Shown in pieces: positions 1 to 6,429 of a stretch of 6,945 nt of DNA. Below the pieces are notes generated by a model that saw only the letters and a list, made by a program, of their open reading frames with translations, was not told where the DNA came from and made no database searches. The stretch's first letter is position 1; every line of letters begins with the position of its first letter. Source of the DNA: Oscillospiraceae bacterium (GTDB taxonomy: Bacteria; Bacillota; Clostridia; UBA1381); NCBI GenBank assembly GCA_020860985.1, contig JAJBTG010000044.1, positions 1-6,945 of the forward strand, in the 5' to 3' direction. The position numbers and the translations under genes are program-made.

Positions 1-22
1 CACAAATACCGAAACCTTTAAT

Positions 23-3000
23 ATGCACGATATTAAAAACAGGCGGTTTATGTACAATCCGCAAACGGGCACATTGGTTTTGGGAGTACAGAGCAAGGCC
101 AACACTATGTTCTACAGTCACGCGCAGGAGCTTCACAGTGCCGGCATACGCGATGATTACGACAGCTTTATTCGCGGCTGGGTGGGGACAGGAAAACAAT
201 ATAAAAGCGGCGTTATCCATTTTGCGCCGAACATTCCCGCAAGCGTGCCGTCGTTTTTCAACAAGGGCTTTGACACATTGGAAATGTTCGCGCGAAACGG
301 CGCTGTCGGCGACACCGTAATACGCGGGTTCGGCAGAGAATGGGAACAGCCGTTATCAAGTATCATAAAGGAGGTCGATATAATGGCAGAAACAGCAAAA
401 AACGCAGATAAAAAATCAAGAGCCGAATATCAAAAGGAACAGCTTGCCGAGATAACAAAAAAGCTCGAACAGGGCATTAAGGATATTTTCGGCAGTGAAC
501 AATACAAGGAATATTTATCGGCAATGTCCAAATTCCACCGTTACAGCTTCCGCAACAGTTTGCTTATATATTTACAGAAACCCGACGCGTCTATGGTTGC
601 GGGCTATACCTCGTGGCAGACAAAATTCAAGCGTCAGGTTAAAAAGGGTGAAAAAGGCATTAAAATATTCTCGCCCGCTCCGTATAAGAAAGTAACAGAC
701 GTTGAGCGCAAGGACGAATACGGGAACGCGGTTATAGGCAGTGACGGCAAACCGATAAAGGACAAAGAGGAAATCACAGTACCCGCATACAAGGTAGCAA
801 CGGTTTTTGACGTGTCGCAGACCGAGGGCGAGCCTATACCGAGCTTAGGCGTTGACGAGCTTACGGGAGATGTTGAGAATTTTCAAAATTTCCTTGACGC
901 GCTTGAAAAGGTATCGCCCGCTCCGATAGCGTTTGAAAATATAACAGGCGGTGCCAAAGGATATTTTAACCCGTCCGAAAACCGTATTGCCGTTCAGGAA
1001 AATATGAGCGAAATTCAAACCTTGAAAACGCTGATACACGAAATATCTCACGCAAAGCTCCATAATATACCGCTTGATAAATCGGCAATGCTGCCGCCCG
1101 AGGAACGCAAGGACTCCCACACAAAAGAAACGGAGGCGGAAAGTATCGCGTACACCGTATGCCAACACTACGGAATAGACACGTCCGACTACTCGTTTGG
1201 ATATGTGGCGGGTTGGAGCAGCAATAAGGATATGCCGGAGCTTACCTCGTCGCTTACGACTATACAGAAAACGGCGGCGGAGATTATAAACGGCATAGAC
1301 GCGCATTTTGCGGAGCTTGCAAAAGAACAGGAATCCGAATTATCAAACGAATTTACGGAATTACCGGCGGACGCGGCAAAGGAAGCCGAGGACATTTTTA
1401 AGAGTGCGGAGCCGTCCGAAAAATCCGAAAATAAAACGGTGGAAACCGTCACCGCTCCAAAGGTGAAATATTATCCGATAAACGAAACGGCGGCAAAGCG
1501 GGCGAACGATGCCAACAGCTTTAGGGATTATAAAGCCGGCAGTGCGACAGCCGCGTACCGTGAATATGTGAACGAAGCCGTTGAAATAGCGGAACGGCAG
1601 AAAAAACGTGTTGACCCGATGTATCACGATAAGATTGACGCGTTGGTTGACACATACGCGCGTAAGCTCGCCGAGAATATGAACAAGAGCTATGATATAG
1701 ACGGACGCGTGCAGTCGATACTTATAGCGGGCGGAAGCAACTTCCCCACTGCCAAAAAAGAAAAGCAGAATGCGGCACGGGATAAAAATATGCAGGAATG
1801 GCAGGACATACAGGGTTTGCTTGATAAGATAAGAAGTACGGGTATGGGCGGCATAAGCGCGGACGACCCCGACGCGGTGAAAAAGCTCGAAGCAAAATTA
1901 GAAAAGCTGCAAGGCACACAGGAAACAATGAAAGCGGTAAACGCGTATTACCGCAAGCATAAGACCCTTGACGGCTGTACAGATTTAAAGCCCGAACAAA
2001 TTGAAAGACTTAAATCCGATATGCAAAGCGATTGGCGGAGCGACCCGAAACCGTTTGAAGCGTGGGCGTTGTCCAATAACAGTGCGGAAATACGGCGCGT
2101 GAAAAAGCGCATTGAGGATTTAAAATCACGCAGTGAAAAGACATTTGTCGGCTGGGAGTTTAACGGCGGTACGGTTGAAGCGAATACCGACGCTAACCGT
2201 TTGCAAATACATTTTGACGAAAAGCCGGACGAAGCGGCAAGAGCGGAGCTGAAAAGCAACGGTTTTAAATGGGCGCCGAAAGCGCAGGTGTGGCAGCGGC
2301 AACTGAATTATAACGCATACCGCGCGGCGGACTATATCAAGTGCATACAGCCGTCTGACGGCTCAATTCCGACACATTTACAGCGGCAAAGCGACGCTGA
2401 ACAGGTCAAAAACTCATCTGTGGATTTACCAAAGGATAATTCGGTTGATATGCCGAGCGCCGCAGCGGATATATCGACAAATTCTTCCGCTGATATTCAA
2501 GCTCCCGTAACTCCCGTTTCCGAAGTCCCGAAATACACACCGCCCGAAGCTCCTACCGTTGCGGACTTGGAGCAGCAGGTTAAAAAAGGCGAGAACATTT
2601 CATTGCTTGATTTGGCGGAGGCAAGCAAACGCGAACAGGCGGCGCAGACGGCGGAACAGCCGTCAAAGCGTGTAACGCTCACGGCGGACGAAAAGAAATT
2701 CAAGGAAGCTGTAACGGACGCGCTCAAAGAGCGTATTGCCTACAGTAATGACGGTATGCTGTCGAAATATAAAATGTCGCCGCAGTCGGAGCGTGTTATT
2801 GCGGAATACAATATTAAGATTACAAACGATACCGTAACGCGCGAGGGCGAACCGATGTTTAAAATTCACCGTAATTACTCGTCAAGGAAAACGCAGGGGT
2901 GCTACCGTGAGTTAAATCCAAAGCTCGAATACATAGCCGCACCGAAGCCGTCTATCCGACAGCAGTTAAAAGATGCTAAATCCGCGCCCAAAAAGACCGC

Positions 3001-3034
3001 GCCGCAAAAGGCAAAGGAGGAAATCAACATATGA
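23..3034 (+). CDS. Large multidomain ArdC-like antirestriction / zincin-like metallopeptidase protein (5' end may lie outside the window)
   Basis: Probable ssDNA-binding antirestriction protein of a conjugative element. Residues about 1-118 (motifs MHDIKNRRF, FIRGWVGTGK, FAPN, GFDTLEMFA) form a small domain that I believe occurs as a separate protein in related elements. Residues about 130-270 resemble the ArdC N-terminal ssDNA-binding domain (FHRYSFRNSLLIYLQKP, GYTSWQ, VKKGEKGIKIFSPAP). Residues about 285-395 are a zincin-like peptidase domain with H339-E340-x-x-H343 and a likely third ligand at E371 or E373 (KETEAESIAY), so the catalytic residues look intact. Residues about 485-775 are a conserved but unnamed region (FRDYKAGSATAAYREYV, YYRKHKTLDG, GFKWAPKAQVWQRQL). 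A low-complexity Ser/Pro/Asp linker follows (about 795-850), then a C-terminal module and a basic tail from K975. No RBS precedes the ATG at 23 and the frame is open to base 2, so the true start may be upstream. An alternative start at 383 is listed separately. The stop overlaps the next ATG (ATGA). Family assignment of the ArdC/zincin core is firm; the rest is not assigned. Confidence 0.85.
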   Translation: MHDIKNRRFMYNPQTGTLVLGVQSKANTMFYSHAQELHSAGIRDDYDSFIRGWVGTGKQYKSGVIHFAPNIPASVPSFFNKGFDTLEMFARNGAVGDTVIRGFGREWEQPLSSIIKEVDIMAETAKNADKKSRAEYQKEQLAEITKKLEQGIKDIFGSEQYKEYLSAMSKFHRYSFRNSLLIYLQKPDASMVAGYTSWQTKFKRQVKKGEKGIKIFSPAPYKKVTDVERKDEYGNAVIGSDGKPIKDKEEITVPAYKVATVFDVSQTEGEPIPSLGVDELTGDVENFQNFLDALEKVSPAPIAFENITGGAKGYFNPSENRIAVQENMSEIQTLKTLIHEISHAKLHNIPLDKSAMLPPEERKDSHTKETEAESIAYTVCQHYGIDTSDYSFGYVAGWSSNKDMPELTSSLTTIQKTAAEIINGIDAHFAELAKEQESELSNEFTELPADAAKEAEDIFKSAEPSEKSENKTVETVTAPKVKYYPINETAAKRANDANSFRDYKAGSATAAYREYVNEAVEIAERQKKRVDPMYHDKIDALVDTYARKLAENMNKSYDIDGRVQSILIAGGSNFPTAKKEKQNAARDKNMQEWQDIQGLLDKIRSTGMGGISADDPDAVKKLEAKLEKLQGTQETMKAVNAYYRKHKTLDGCTDLKPEQIERLKSDMQSDWRSDPKPFEAWALSNNSAEIRRVKKRIEDLKSRSEKTFVGWEFNGGTVEANTDANRLQIHFDEKPDEAARAELKSNGFKWAPKAQVWQRQLNYNAYRAADYIKCIQPSDGSIPTHLQRQSDAEQVKNSSVDLPKDNSVDMPSAAADISTNSSADIQAPVTPVSEVPKYTPPEAPTVADLEQQVKKGENISLLDLAEASKREQAAQTAEQPSKRVTLTADEKKFKEAVTDALKERIAYSNDGMLSKYKMSPQSERVIAEYNIKITNDTVTREGEPMFKIHRNYSSRKTQGCYRELNPKLEYIAAPKPSIRQQLKDAKSAPKKTAPQKAKEEINI
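367..385 (+). promoter_or_regulatory. Strong internal ribosome-binding site and ATG inside the ArdC-like gene
   Basis: AAAGGAGG at 367-374 is followed after 8 bases by ATG at 383, in frame with the long gene and opening MAETAKNADK. The same 8-mer precedes the next two genes, whereas the ATG at 23 has none. The ArdC-type domain begins just after this Met, where family members usually start. I infer that 383 is either the original ArdC start, with an upstream small gene now fused in frame, or a second start giving an 883-residue product beside the 1003-residue one. TAATG at 381-385 is a stop/start overlap in another frame, the trace expected if the upstream gene once ended here. Confidence 0.75.
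2945..3034 (+). repeat. Shared C-terminal tail module, copy 1 (KPSIR tail)
   Basis: The last 29 codons of the ArdC-like gene begin KPSIRQQLKDAK, continue rich in Lys/Ala/Pro, and end KEEINI. The tail has eight Lys/Arg against three acidic residues. The same tail start occurs at the end of two further products in this window (3769-3864 and 5924-6019). Its final codons double as the Shine-Dalgarno of the next gene. Confidence 0.8.
3013..3034 (+). promoter_or_regulatory. RBS and ATGA stop-start overlap coupling genes 1 and 2
   Basis: AAAGGAGG at 3013-3020 lies inside the last codons of the ArdC-like gene, 10 bases before ATG 3031. The TGA of the upstream gene (3032-3034) overlaps that ATG, which fixes the start and implies translational coupling. 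Confidence 0.85.
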
Positions 3035-3864
3035 ATAAATTTGAAAATGTTGAAATTATTCCGACGCTTGAAAGGATAATGCGGACAAATACCGAGCATT
3101 TTCAAAGTGATTTTGAGATTGATAAAGAAATCATTACCAAAGCGGCAAACGATAAGGACACCGGCGGGCGCTTATTGTGGATGTCGCGGCAATACGGGAC
3201 ACACTGCTTTACAGAGAATGACGTGTATATCAAAAACACATATCCTCATAATACTTGGACGTACTACGGGGATTCGGACAATTCTAAAATGCTCGCTTAC
3301 GCCGTGAAAATAACCGAGGTTAAGGACGGGCATATATACGGGAATTTGTATGAGCTTGACTATCAAAAGCATTACCGCCATATCTTGGACAGCGCGGTAC
3401 AAGCCGATAAGCAGGCGGTAAATTACAAGGGCGGCATTATATATACCAAAATAGATGATTTTTTTCCGGCAACACACCACAAGTACGGCGAATTTATAAA
3501 CCGTGATTATTTGGTAGTTGACCGTTTCGCATTGTCGGACGCTTTAAACCGCGACCACACGGCATATGAAAAACTCAAAAGCGGCGATATTGAAGCGCAT
3601 ATCAACCGGCTCGAAACAGCTGGGGCAAAGCGCAGAATAAAGGGTATGACCGCAGAGGAACGGCAGGAAATTATAGACACGGTAGAGCTTGTCAAAGACT
3701 ACGGCGAGGGCGAGGCATTGTCTGATTTTGAATTGGCATTATACGACGCGGCGATTGCCGAGTGTAAAAAGCCCTCTATTCGGAAACAGCTTGCCGAAAG
3801 CAAGGAAAAGGTAAAACCGGCGCAGCATACGCCGAAAAAATCAAAGGAGGATATTGCATTATGA
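3031..3864 (+). CDS. Conjugative-element accessory protein of unknown function with KPSIR tail
   Basis: A 277-residue soluble protein with no signal peptide or membrane segment. I do not recognise a characterised family, although proteins opening with IPTLERIMRTNTEHFQSDFE followed by a LLWMSRQYGTHCF stretch are, as I recall, common in Clostridia mobile elements. Residues about 1-130 look like a compact alpha/beta domain rich in aromatics (HNTWTYYGD, GNLYELDYQKHYRHIL). Residues about 130-175 contain KIDDFFPATHHKYGEFINRDYLVVDRF. Residues about 180-245 are predicted helical and charged (MTAEERQEIIDTVELVKDYGEGEALSDFELALYDAAI, quoted here only by its edges MTAEERQ and ELALYDAAI in meaning). From K247 comes a KPSIRKQLAESK tail like that of its two neighbours. 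Start choice is clear: a perfect RBS and an ATGA overlap with the preceding gene; its own stop overlaps the next ATG the same way. It is likely co-produced with the antirestriction proteins around it. Confidence 0.85.
   Translation: MNKFENVEIIPTLERIMRTNTEHFQSDFEIDKEIITKAANDKDTGGRLLWMSRQYGTHCFTENDVYIKNTYPHNTWTYYGDSDNSKMLAYAVKITEVKDGHIYGNLYELDYQKHYRHILDSAVQADKQAVNYKGGIIYTKIDDFFPATHHKYGEFINRDYLVVDRFALSDALNRDHTAYEKLKSGDIEAHINRLETAGAKRRIKGMTAEERQEIIDTVELVKDYGEGEALSDFELALYDAAIAECKKPSIRKQLAESKEKVKPAQHTPKKSKEDIAL
3769..3864 (+). repeat. Shared C-terminal tail module, copy 2 (KPSIR tail)
   Basis: The last 31 codons begin KPSIRKQLAESK and end KKSKEDIAL. Nine basic and four acidic residues are visible. 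The match to the other two copies is at protein level; the DNA is diverged (codons aag ccc tct att cgg here against aag ccg tct atc cga in copy 1), so this is not a recent DNA duplication. Confidence 0.8.
3843..3864 (+). promoter_or_regulatory. RBS and ATGA stop-start overlap coupling genes 2 and 3
   Basis: AAAGGAGG at 3843-3850 sits in the SKED codons of the upstream tail, 10 bases before ATG 3861; TGA 3862-3864 overlaps that ATG. The layout is identical to the junction at 3013-3034. Confidence 0.85.
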
Positions 3865-5387
3865 CCTTTACGCTTGACGAAATAAACTTATTATGTATAT
3901 ACGACACGGCGGATAAGGCGGAGCTTGAAAGCCGGCTCCGCTTGTCCAATCCGCATATAGAAAATGCGGAATTAAAAGAAATCGCGGAATCGGCGTTATC
4001 GAAATTGACGGGCTTGTCGGCGGCGGAGTTTGCCGAGCTTGAACTTGCTCCGTCGGTATACGCTGATGAGTGGGCGGGCTGCTATATGGACGAATATATT
4101 TTTAAAGGATTTATCGTAAACAACAAAGAATACGAGAACGGGAATCGTGAAACGTCCGGCGCGTGGCTTACATTCCCCACAGATAAGGAAACAGTAAAAA
4201 ACACACTGGCGGAAATCGGCTTACCGTCCGATGCGGGCGATAATATGTATTCCTTTTATGATTACGCTGATGGCAGAGTCGCCATTGGAGAGACGCTACC
4301 TATGCAGGCGAACATTGACGAACTTAATTATTTGGCAAATTTGCTTGACGGCCTAGATACGGACGAATTGATGATATTTGAGGACGCTGTACAAGCCGAG
4401 GAGCATACAACAGATGTGGACGATTTAATAAATCTCGCGCAAAACACAGAATGTTACGAGATTGTTGCCGATATGTACGGTTGGGACGACGTAGGCGAGT
4501 ATTTTGCCGAGGAAAAAGGCTTAGGTTTAAGTGCCCTCGAAGAGCTTGCCGATTACATTGATTTTGAGAGCTTCGGAAAAGATTACGGCGGTGAAAGAGG
4601 TTATTGGTTGGGTGATGTTTTTTTGCAAAAGGATATGGCAGAATTTAAGACAATATATAATGTTGCGGTTGACAGTATACCGTCCGAATTTATCGTGAGT
4701 GAGTATGCCGAAAATGAAATAAAGGAAAGGCTGTACGCGGTGGAGGTTGAGGATGCTATGAGCTTAGCGCTTGATATTGACAACTATATGTATTCTGTTG
4801 ACAGTGAATATTTAAAAAAACATCTTGATACTGACGAACGGCTTGAACGTATAACGGATTGGCTTTTAGACCGTAAAACCTTATCGTTAAAGGAAACACT
4901 CGCCGAAACGGGAACGGTTGACGGCGGCGCGTTTATCGGTAAAATCCGAAATTATGAAAACGAATACCCGCGCGATACATATATGCTCTATCAGGTCAAG
5001 GAGGGCGACGGGACGCACGACTACCGATATATGCCGCACAAGTATCTTGAAAGCACAAACCGCAAAATCGACAAGAGCAATTACGAGCTTACCTATACCG
5101 CAGTTCTCGATAAAGACACCACGCTTGAAAGCCTGTTCGCCGACTTCAACAGAAATCTTCCCGCCGATTACAAAGGGCGCAGTATGTCTGTTTCCGATAT
5201 TGTCGTATTATGCAAAGACGGCGAGGAAAAGGCGTATTACTGCGACAGTATCGGATTTAAAGAAGTGCCGGAGTTTTTGAAACAAAATCACGTAATTGAC
5301 ACATATATTTCAAGCACGGAGAATACGGAAAATCGGTGCCGCTTATTTTCCCCGCGTCAAAGGAGGACGTTACGGACGCGCTTGTAA
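3861..5387 (+). CDS. TTRAP / ArdA-like / YodL multidomain protein, 5' part of a frameshift-split gene
   Basis: 508 residues. Residues 1-60 (MTFTLDEINLLCIYDT, then SALSKLTGLSAAEFAELEL) match the transposon-transfer assisting (TTRAP) family, normally a separate small protein. Residues about 78-255 resemble ArdA, the DNA-mimic inhibitor of type I restriction enzymes: GAWLTFPTDKETV, NIDELNYLANLL, GWDDVGEYFAEE, DYIDFESFGKD, with many Asp/Glu. Residues about 256-350 are helical and unassigned. Residues about 370-472 are a YodL-like domain (DTYMLYQVKEGDGTHDYRY, YELTYTAVLDKDTTLE, SMSVSDIVVL, DSIGFKEVPEF). After about residue 486 the sequence turns into an unrelated Arg-rich end (SPRQRRTLRTRL), while the continuing homologous protein is in the -1 frame (see 5312-5340 and 5336-6019). 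The KPSIR tail of its neighbours is missing here and found on the downstream piece. The N-terminal domains could still be made. Start is set by a perfect RBS and the ATGA overlap. Confidence 0.85.
   Translation: MTFTLDEINLLCIYDTADKAELESRLRLSNPHIENAELKEIAESALSKLTGLSAAEFAELELAPSVYADEWAGCYMDEYIFKGFIVNNKEYENGNRETSGAWLTFPTDKETVKNTLAEIGLPSDAGDNMYSFYDYADGRVAIGETLPMQANIDELNYLANLLDGLDTDELMIFEDAVQAEEHTTDVDDLINLAQNTECYEIVADMYGWDDVGEYFAEEKGLGLSALEELADYIDFESFGKDYGGERGYWLGDVFLQKDMAEFKTIYNVAVDSIPSEFIVSEYAENEIKERLYAVEVEDAMSLALDIDNYMYSVDSEYLKKHLDTDERLERITDWLLDRKTLSLKETLAETGTVDGGAFIGKIRNYENEYPRDTYMLYQVKEGDGTHDYRYMPHKYLESTNRKIDKSNYELTYTAVLDKDTTLESLFADFNRNLPADYKGRSMSVSDIVVLCKDGEEKAYYCDSIGFKEVPEFLKQNHVIDTYISSTENTENRCRLFSPRQRRTLRTRL
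4092..4625 (+). repeat. ArdA-like domain, copy 1
   Basis: Encodes residues about 78-255 of the TTRAP/YodL protein. Landmarks are FPTDKETV, a GLP turn, NIDELNYLANLL, DLINLAQNTECYEI, WDDVGEYF and YIDFESFGKD. The same landmarks recur in the same order in copy 2 at 5318-5800. The acidic character fits ArdA-type DNA mimicry; domain edges are approximate. Confidence 0.65.
5312..5340 (+). other. Frameshift lesion joining the two halves of the TTRAP/ArdA/YodL gene
   Basis: The upstream frame reads YISSTENTENRCRLF; the -1 frame reads GEYGKSVPLIFPASKEDV over the same bases. The second continues as a good ArdA-like repeat (compare LTFPTDKETV in copy 1), and the first runs to a stop at 5385-5387. The -1 frame is closed upstream by TGA at 5297-5299, so the change must lie between there and about 5340. 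It is most simply placed near 5316-5318, where one base appears to have been lost. No canonical slippery heptamer is present. Confidence 0.7.
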
Positions 5388-5800
5388 AACTGGGACTTCC
5401 CGTCACCGCCGACAACGATAAATACTATATCAACAATATGCTTATCAAAGGAAACATACCTTTTTTCTGTGACGACAACAGTGTTGACGAAATGAATTAT
5501 CTCGCGCGGCTTATATCAAACTTTGACGAAGAACAGACGAAAAAATTCATAGCCGCCGTAGATTACAAGAACTTTGAAAGCGTTGCGGATGTTATAAATA
5601 TCGCGCATAATACCGATTACTATTCAATAATGCCCGATGTTGAGAATTGGCGGGACGTCGGCAAGGTTATGGCGGAACGCGCGGGGTTCAGCAAGGCGCA
5701 AATTGAGATGTTCGGCGATTATTTCAATTTTGCGCAGTATGCCAAAAGTTTAGAGAACGACAAGGGTAAGCGGATTTTACAAAGCAAGGATATGTACATT
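5318..5800 (+). repeat. ArdA-like domain, copy 2
   Basis: Protein-level repeat of 4092-4625: shared FPxxKExV, GLP, DExNYLAxL, NTxxY and WxDVG, and an aromatic DYxxF block, in the same order. It is clearly diverged (for example PFFCDDNS where copy 1 has a LPMQAN stretch), so the duplication is old. Confidence 0.65.
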
Positions 5801-6019
5801 GAATCGGGACAGTGCGAGTGGAAAGACAAATATCACGGCAATTTCAAGGAATTACCGCGTGAGTGCGTCGTGAGCGTGAGCGGTCTGTCACGGCTTGGTG
5901 AAAAAGCGAAAGAGCAAATCAAAAAGCCGTCCATTCGTCAACGACTTAAAGACTTGAAAAAGGAGCAGGGCGGCAGCCGCCGTGAGCAAACGCATAAACC
6001 GCCCTCACAGGAATTATGA
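5336..6019 (+). CDS. ArdA-like repeat protein with KPSIR tail, 3' part of the frameshift-split gene
   Basis: The open frame from GTG 5336 gives 227 residues, but no RBS supports that start, and the homologous sequence already begins about six codons earlier. It is therefore best read as the C-terminal part of the gene at 3861. Residues about 1-155 repeat the ArdA-like domain: FPASKEDVTDALVKLGLP, VDEMNYLARLI, DVINIAHNTDYYSI, NWRDVGKVMAERAG, DYFNFAQYAKS. A short basic region follows, with RECVVSVSGLSRLGEKAKEQ, then the tail from K197 (KPSIRQRLKDLKKEQ). Rejoining the two pieces gives a protein of about 719 residues ending in the same tail as the two genes before it. The stop overlaps the next ATG (ATGA at 6016-6019), so the downstream gene is still coupled to this frame. 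If the frameshift is real, this part is probably translated poorly or not at all, unless by re-initiation. Confidence 0.7.
   Translation: MPLIFPASKEDVTDALVKLGLPVTADNDKYYINNMLIKGNIPFFCDDNSVDEMNYLARLISNFDEEQTKKFIAAVDYKNFESVADVINIAHNTDYYSIMPDVENWRDVGKVMAERAGFSKAQIEMFGDYFNFAQYAKSLENDKGKRILQSKDMYIESGQCEWKDKYHGNFKELPRECVVSVSGLSRLGEKAKEQIKKPSIRQRLKDLKKEQGGSRREQTHKPPSQEL
5924..6019 (+). repeat. Shared C-terminal tail module, copy 3 (KPSIR tail)
   Basis: The last 31 codons begin KPSIRQRLKDLKKEQ and end KPPSQEL. The first 12 residues are nearly those of copy 1 (KPSIRQQLKDAK). Unlike copies 1 and 2, the end of this tail carries no AAAGGAGG for the next gene. Confidence 0.8.
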
Positions 6020-6348
6020 ATGATGTCCGGCGAATGACACCCGACCAACTCCGCAGACTAAAAGCCCTTATCAAAAATATGTGCTGTAACTACATCGACG
6101 GAAAATGTCTGATTTTGGATTGCCCCTGTCCGCAAATGATTACGTATTCGCTTATATGTAACTGGTGCGAAAATGCAGTATTGCCGCAAAACGCGGAGCT
6201 TTGCATAGAAATATCAAAGCCCGAAAGAGTTAAAAAATGCGCCGTATGCGGTAAACGGTTCATATATAAATCCAACAGCGCGAAGTATTGCAAAATGTGT
6301 AGAATAAAGGTTTTGCACAGGCAAAAAGCCGATTATCAGCAAAAATAA
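6016..6348 (+). CDS. Cysteine-rich VLP domain protein
   Basis: 110 residues matching the cysteine-rich VLP family of Clostridia conjugative elements: MTPDQLRRLKALIKNMCCNY start, CLILDCPCPQ, YSLICNWCENAVLP containing the name-giving VLP, then KCAVCGKRF and KYCKMC. The two cysteine pairs C75/C78 and C92/C95 look like a zinc ribbon; C23, C24, C31, C36, C38, C48 and C51 form a second cluster. The function is unknown; the cysteine pattern suggests metal binding, perhaps in DNA binding or relaxosome assembly. In related elements, as I recall, this gene often stands next to mobilisation genes. Start ATG 6016 overlaps the upstream TGA; only a weak CAGGA (6008-6012) precedes it, so translation may depend on coupling to the upstream frame. 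The first residues, MNDVRRMTPDQ, leave an alternative Met at residue 7. It is the last gene before the terminator. Confidence 0.85.
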   Translation: MNDVRRMTPDQLRRLKALIKNMCCNYIDGKCLILDCPCPQMITYSLICNWCENAVLPQNAELCIEISKPERVKKCAVCGKRFIYKSNSAKYCKMCRIKVLHRQKADYQQK

Positions 6349-6372
6349 AGAAAACGAACGAAATAAAATACG

Positions 6373-6410
6373 GAAGTACAGTCAAATACGGCTGTACTTC
6401 TTATTTTTTT
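6373..6410 (+). terminator. Intrinsic terminator of the antirestriction operon
   Basis: The stem is GAAGTACAG (6373-6381) with CTGTACTTC (6392-6400), nine perfect pairs extendable by a G-T and a C-G pair to leave a six-base loop. It is followed by TTATTTTTTT (6401-6410). It lies 25 bases after the stop of the cysteine-rich gene. Confidence 0.88.
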
Positions 6411-6429
6411 GCCTAAAAAGGCTGTACAG

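Noticed and set aside
845..1306. Long open frame on the minus strand opposite the zincin region
   Set aside because: Arg/Tyr/Phe-rich shadow of a well-supported plus-strand domain, without RBS or recognisable motif. The other minus-strand open frames (for example 1948-2259 and 3172-3480) are rejected for the same reason.
5359..5366. AAAGGAGG that could be the RBS of a separate downstream gene
   Set aside because: It encodes the SKED residues of the ArdA-like repeat, and no ATG, GTG or TTG in the 5336-6019 frame follows at a suitable distance.
5297..5387. Programmed -1 ribosomal frameshifting between the two halves of the TTRAP/ArdA/YodL gene
   Set aside because: No X XXY YYZ heptamer is in the correct phase between the -1 frame stop at 5297-5299 and the zero-frame stop at 5385-5387, and no clear downstream stem was seen. 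A single-base mutation or error is simpler.
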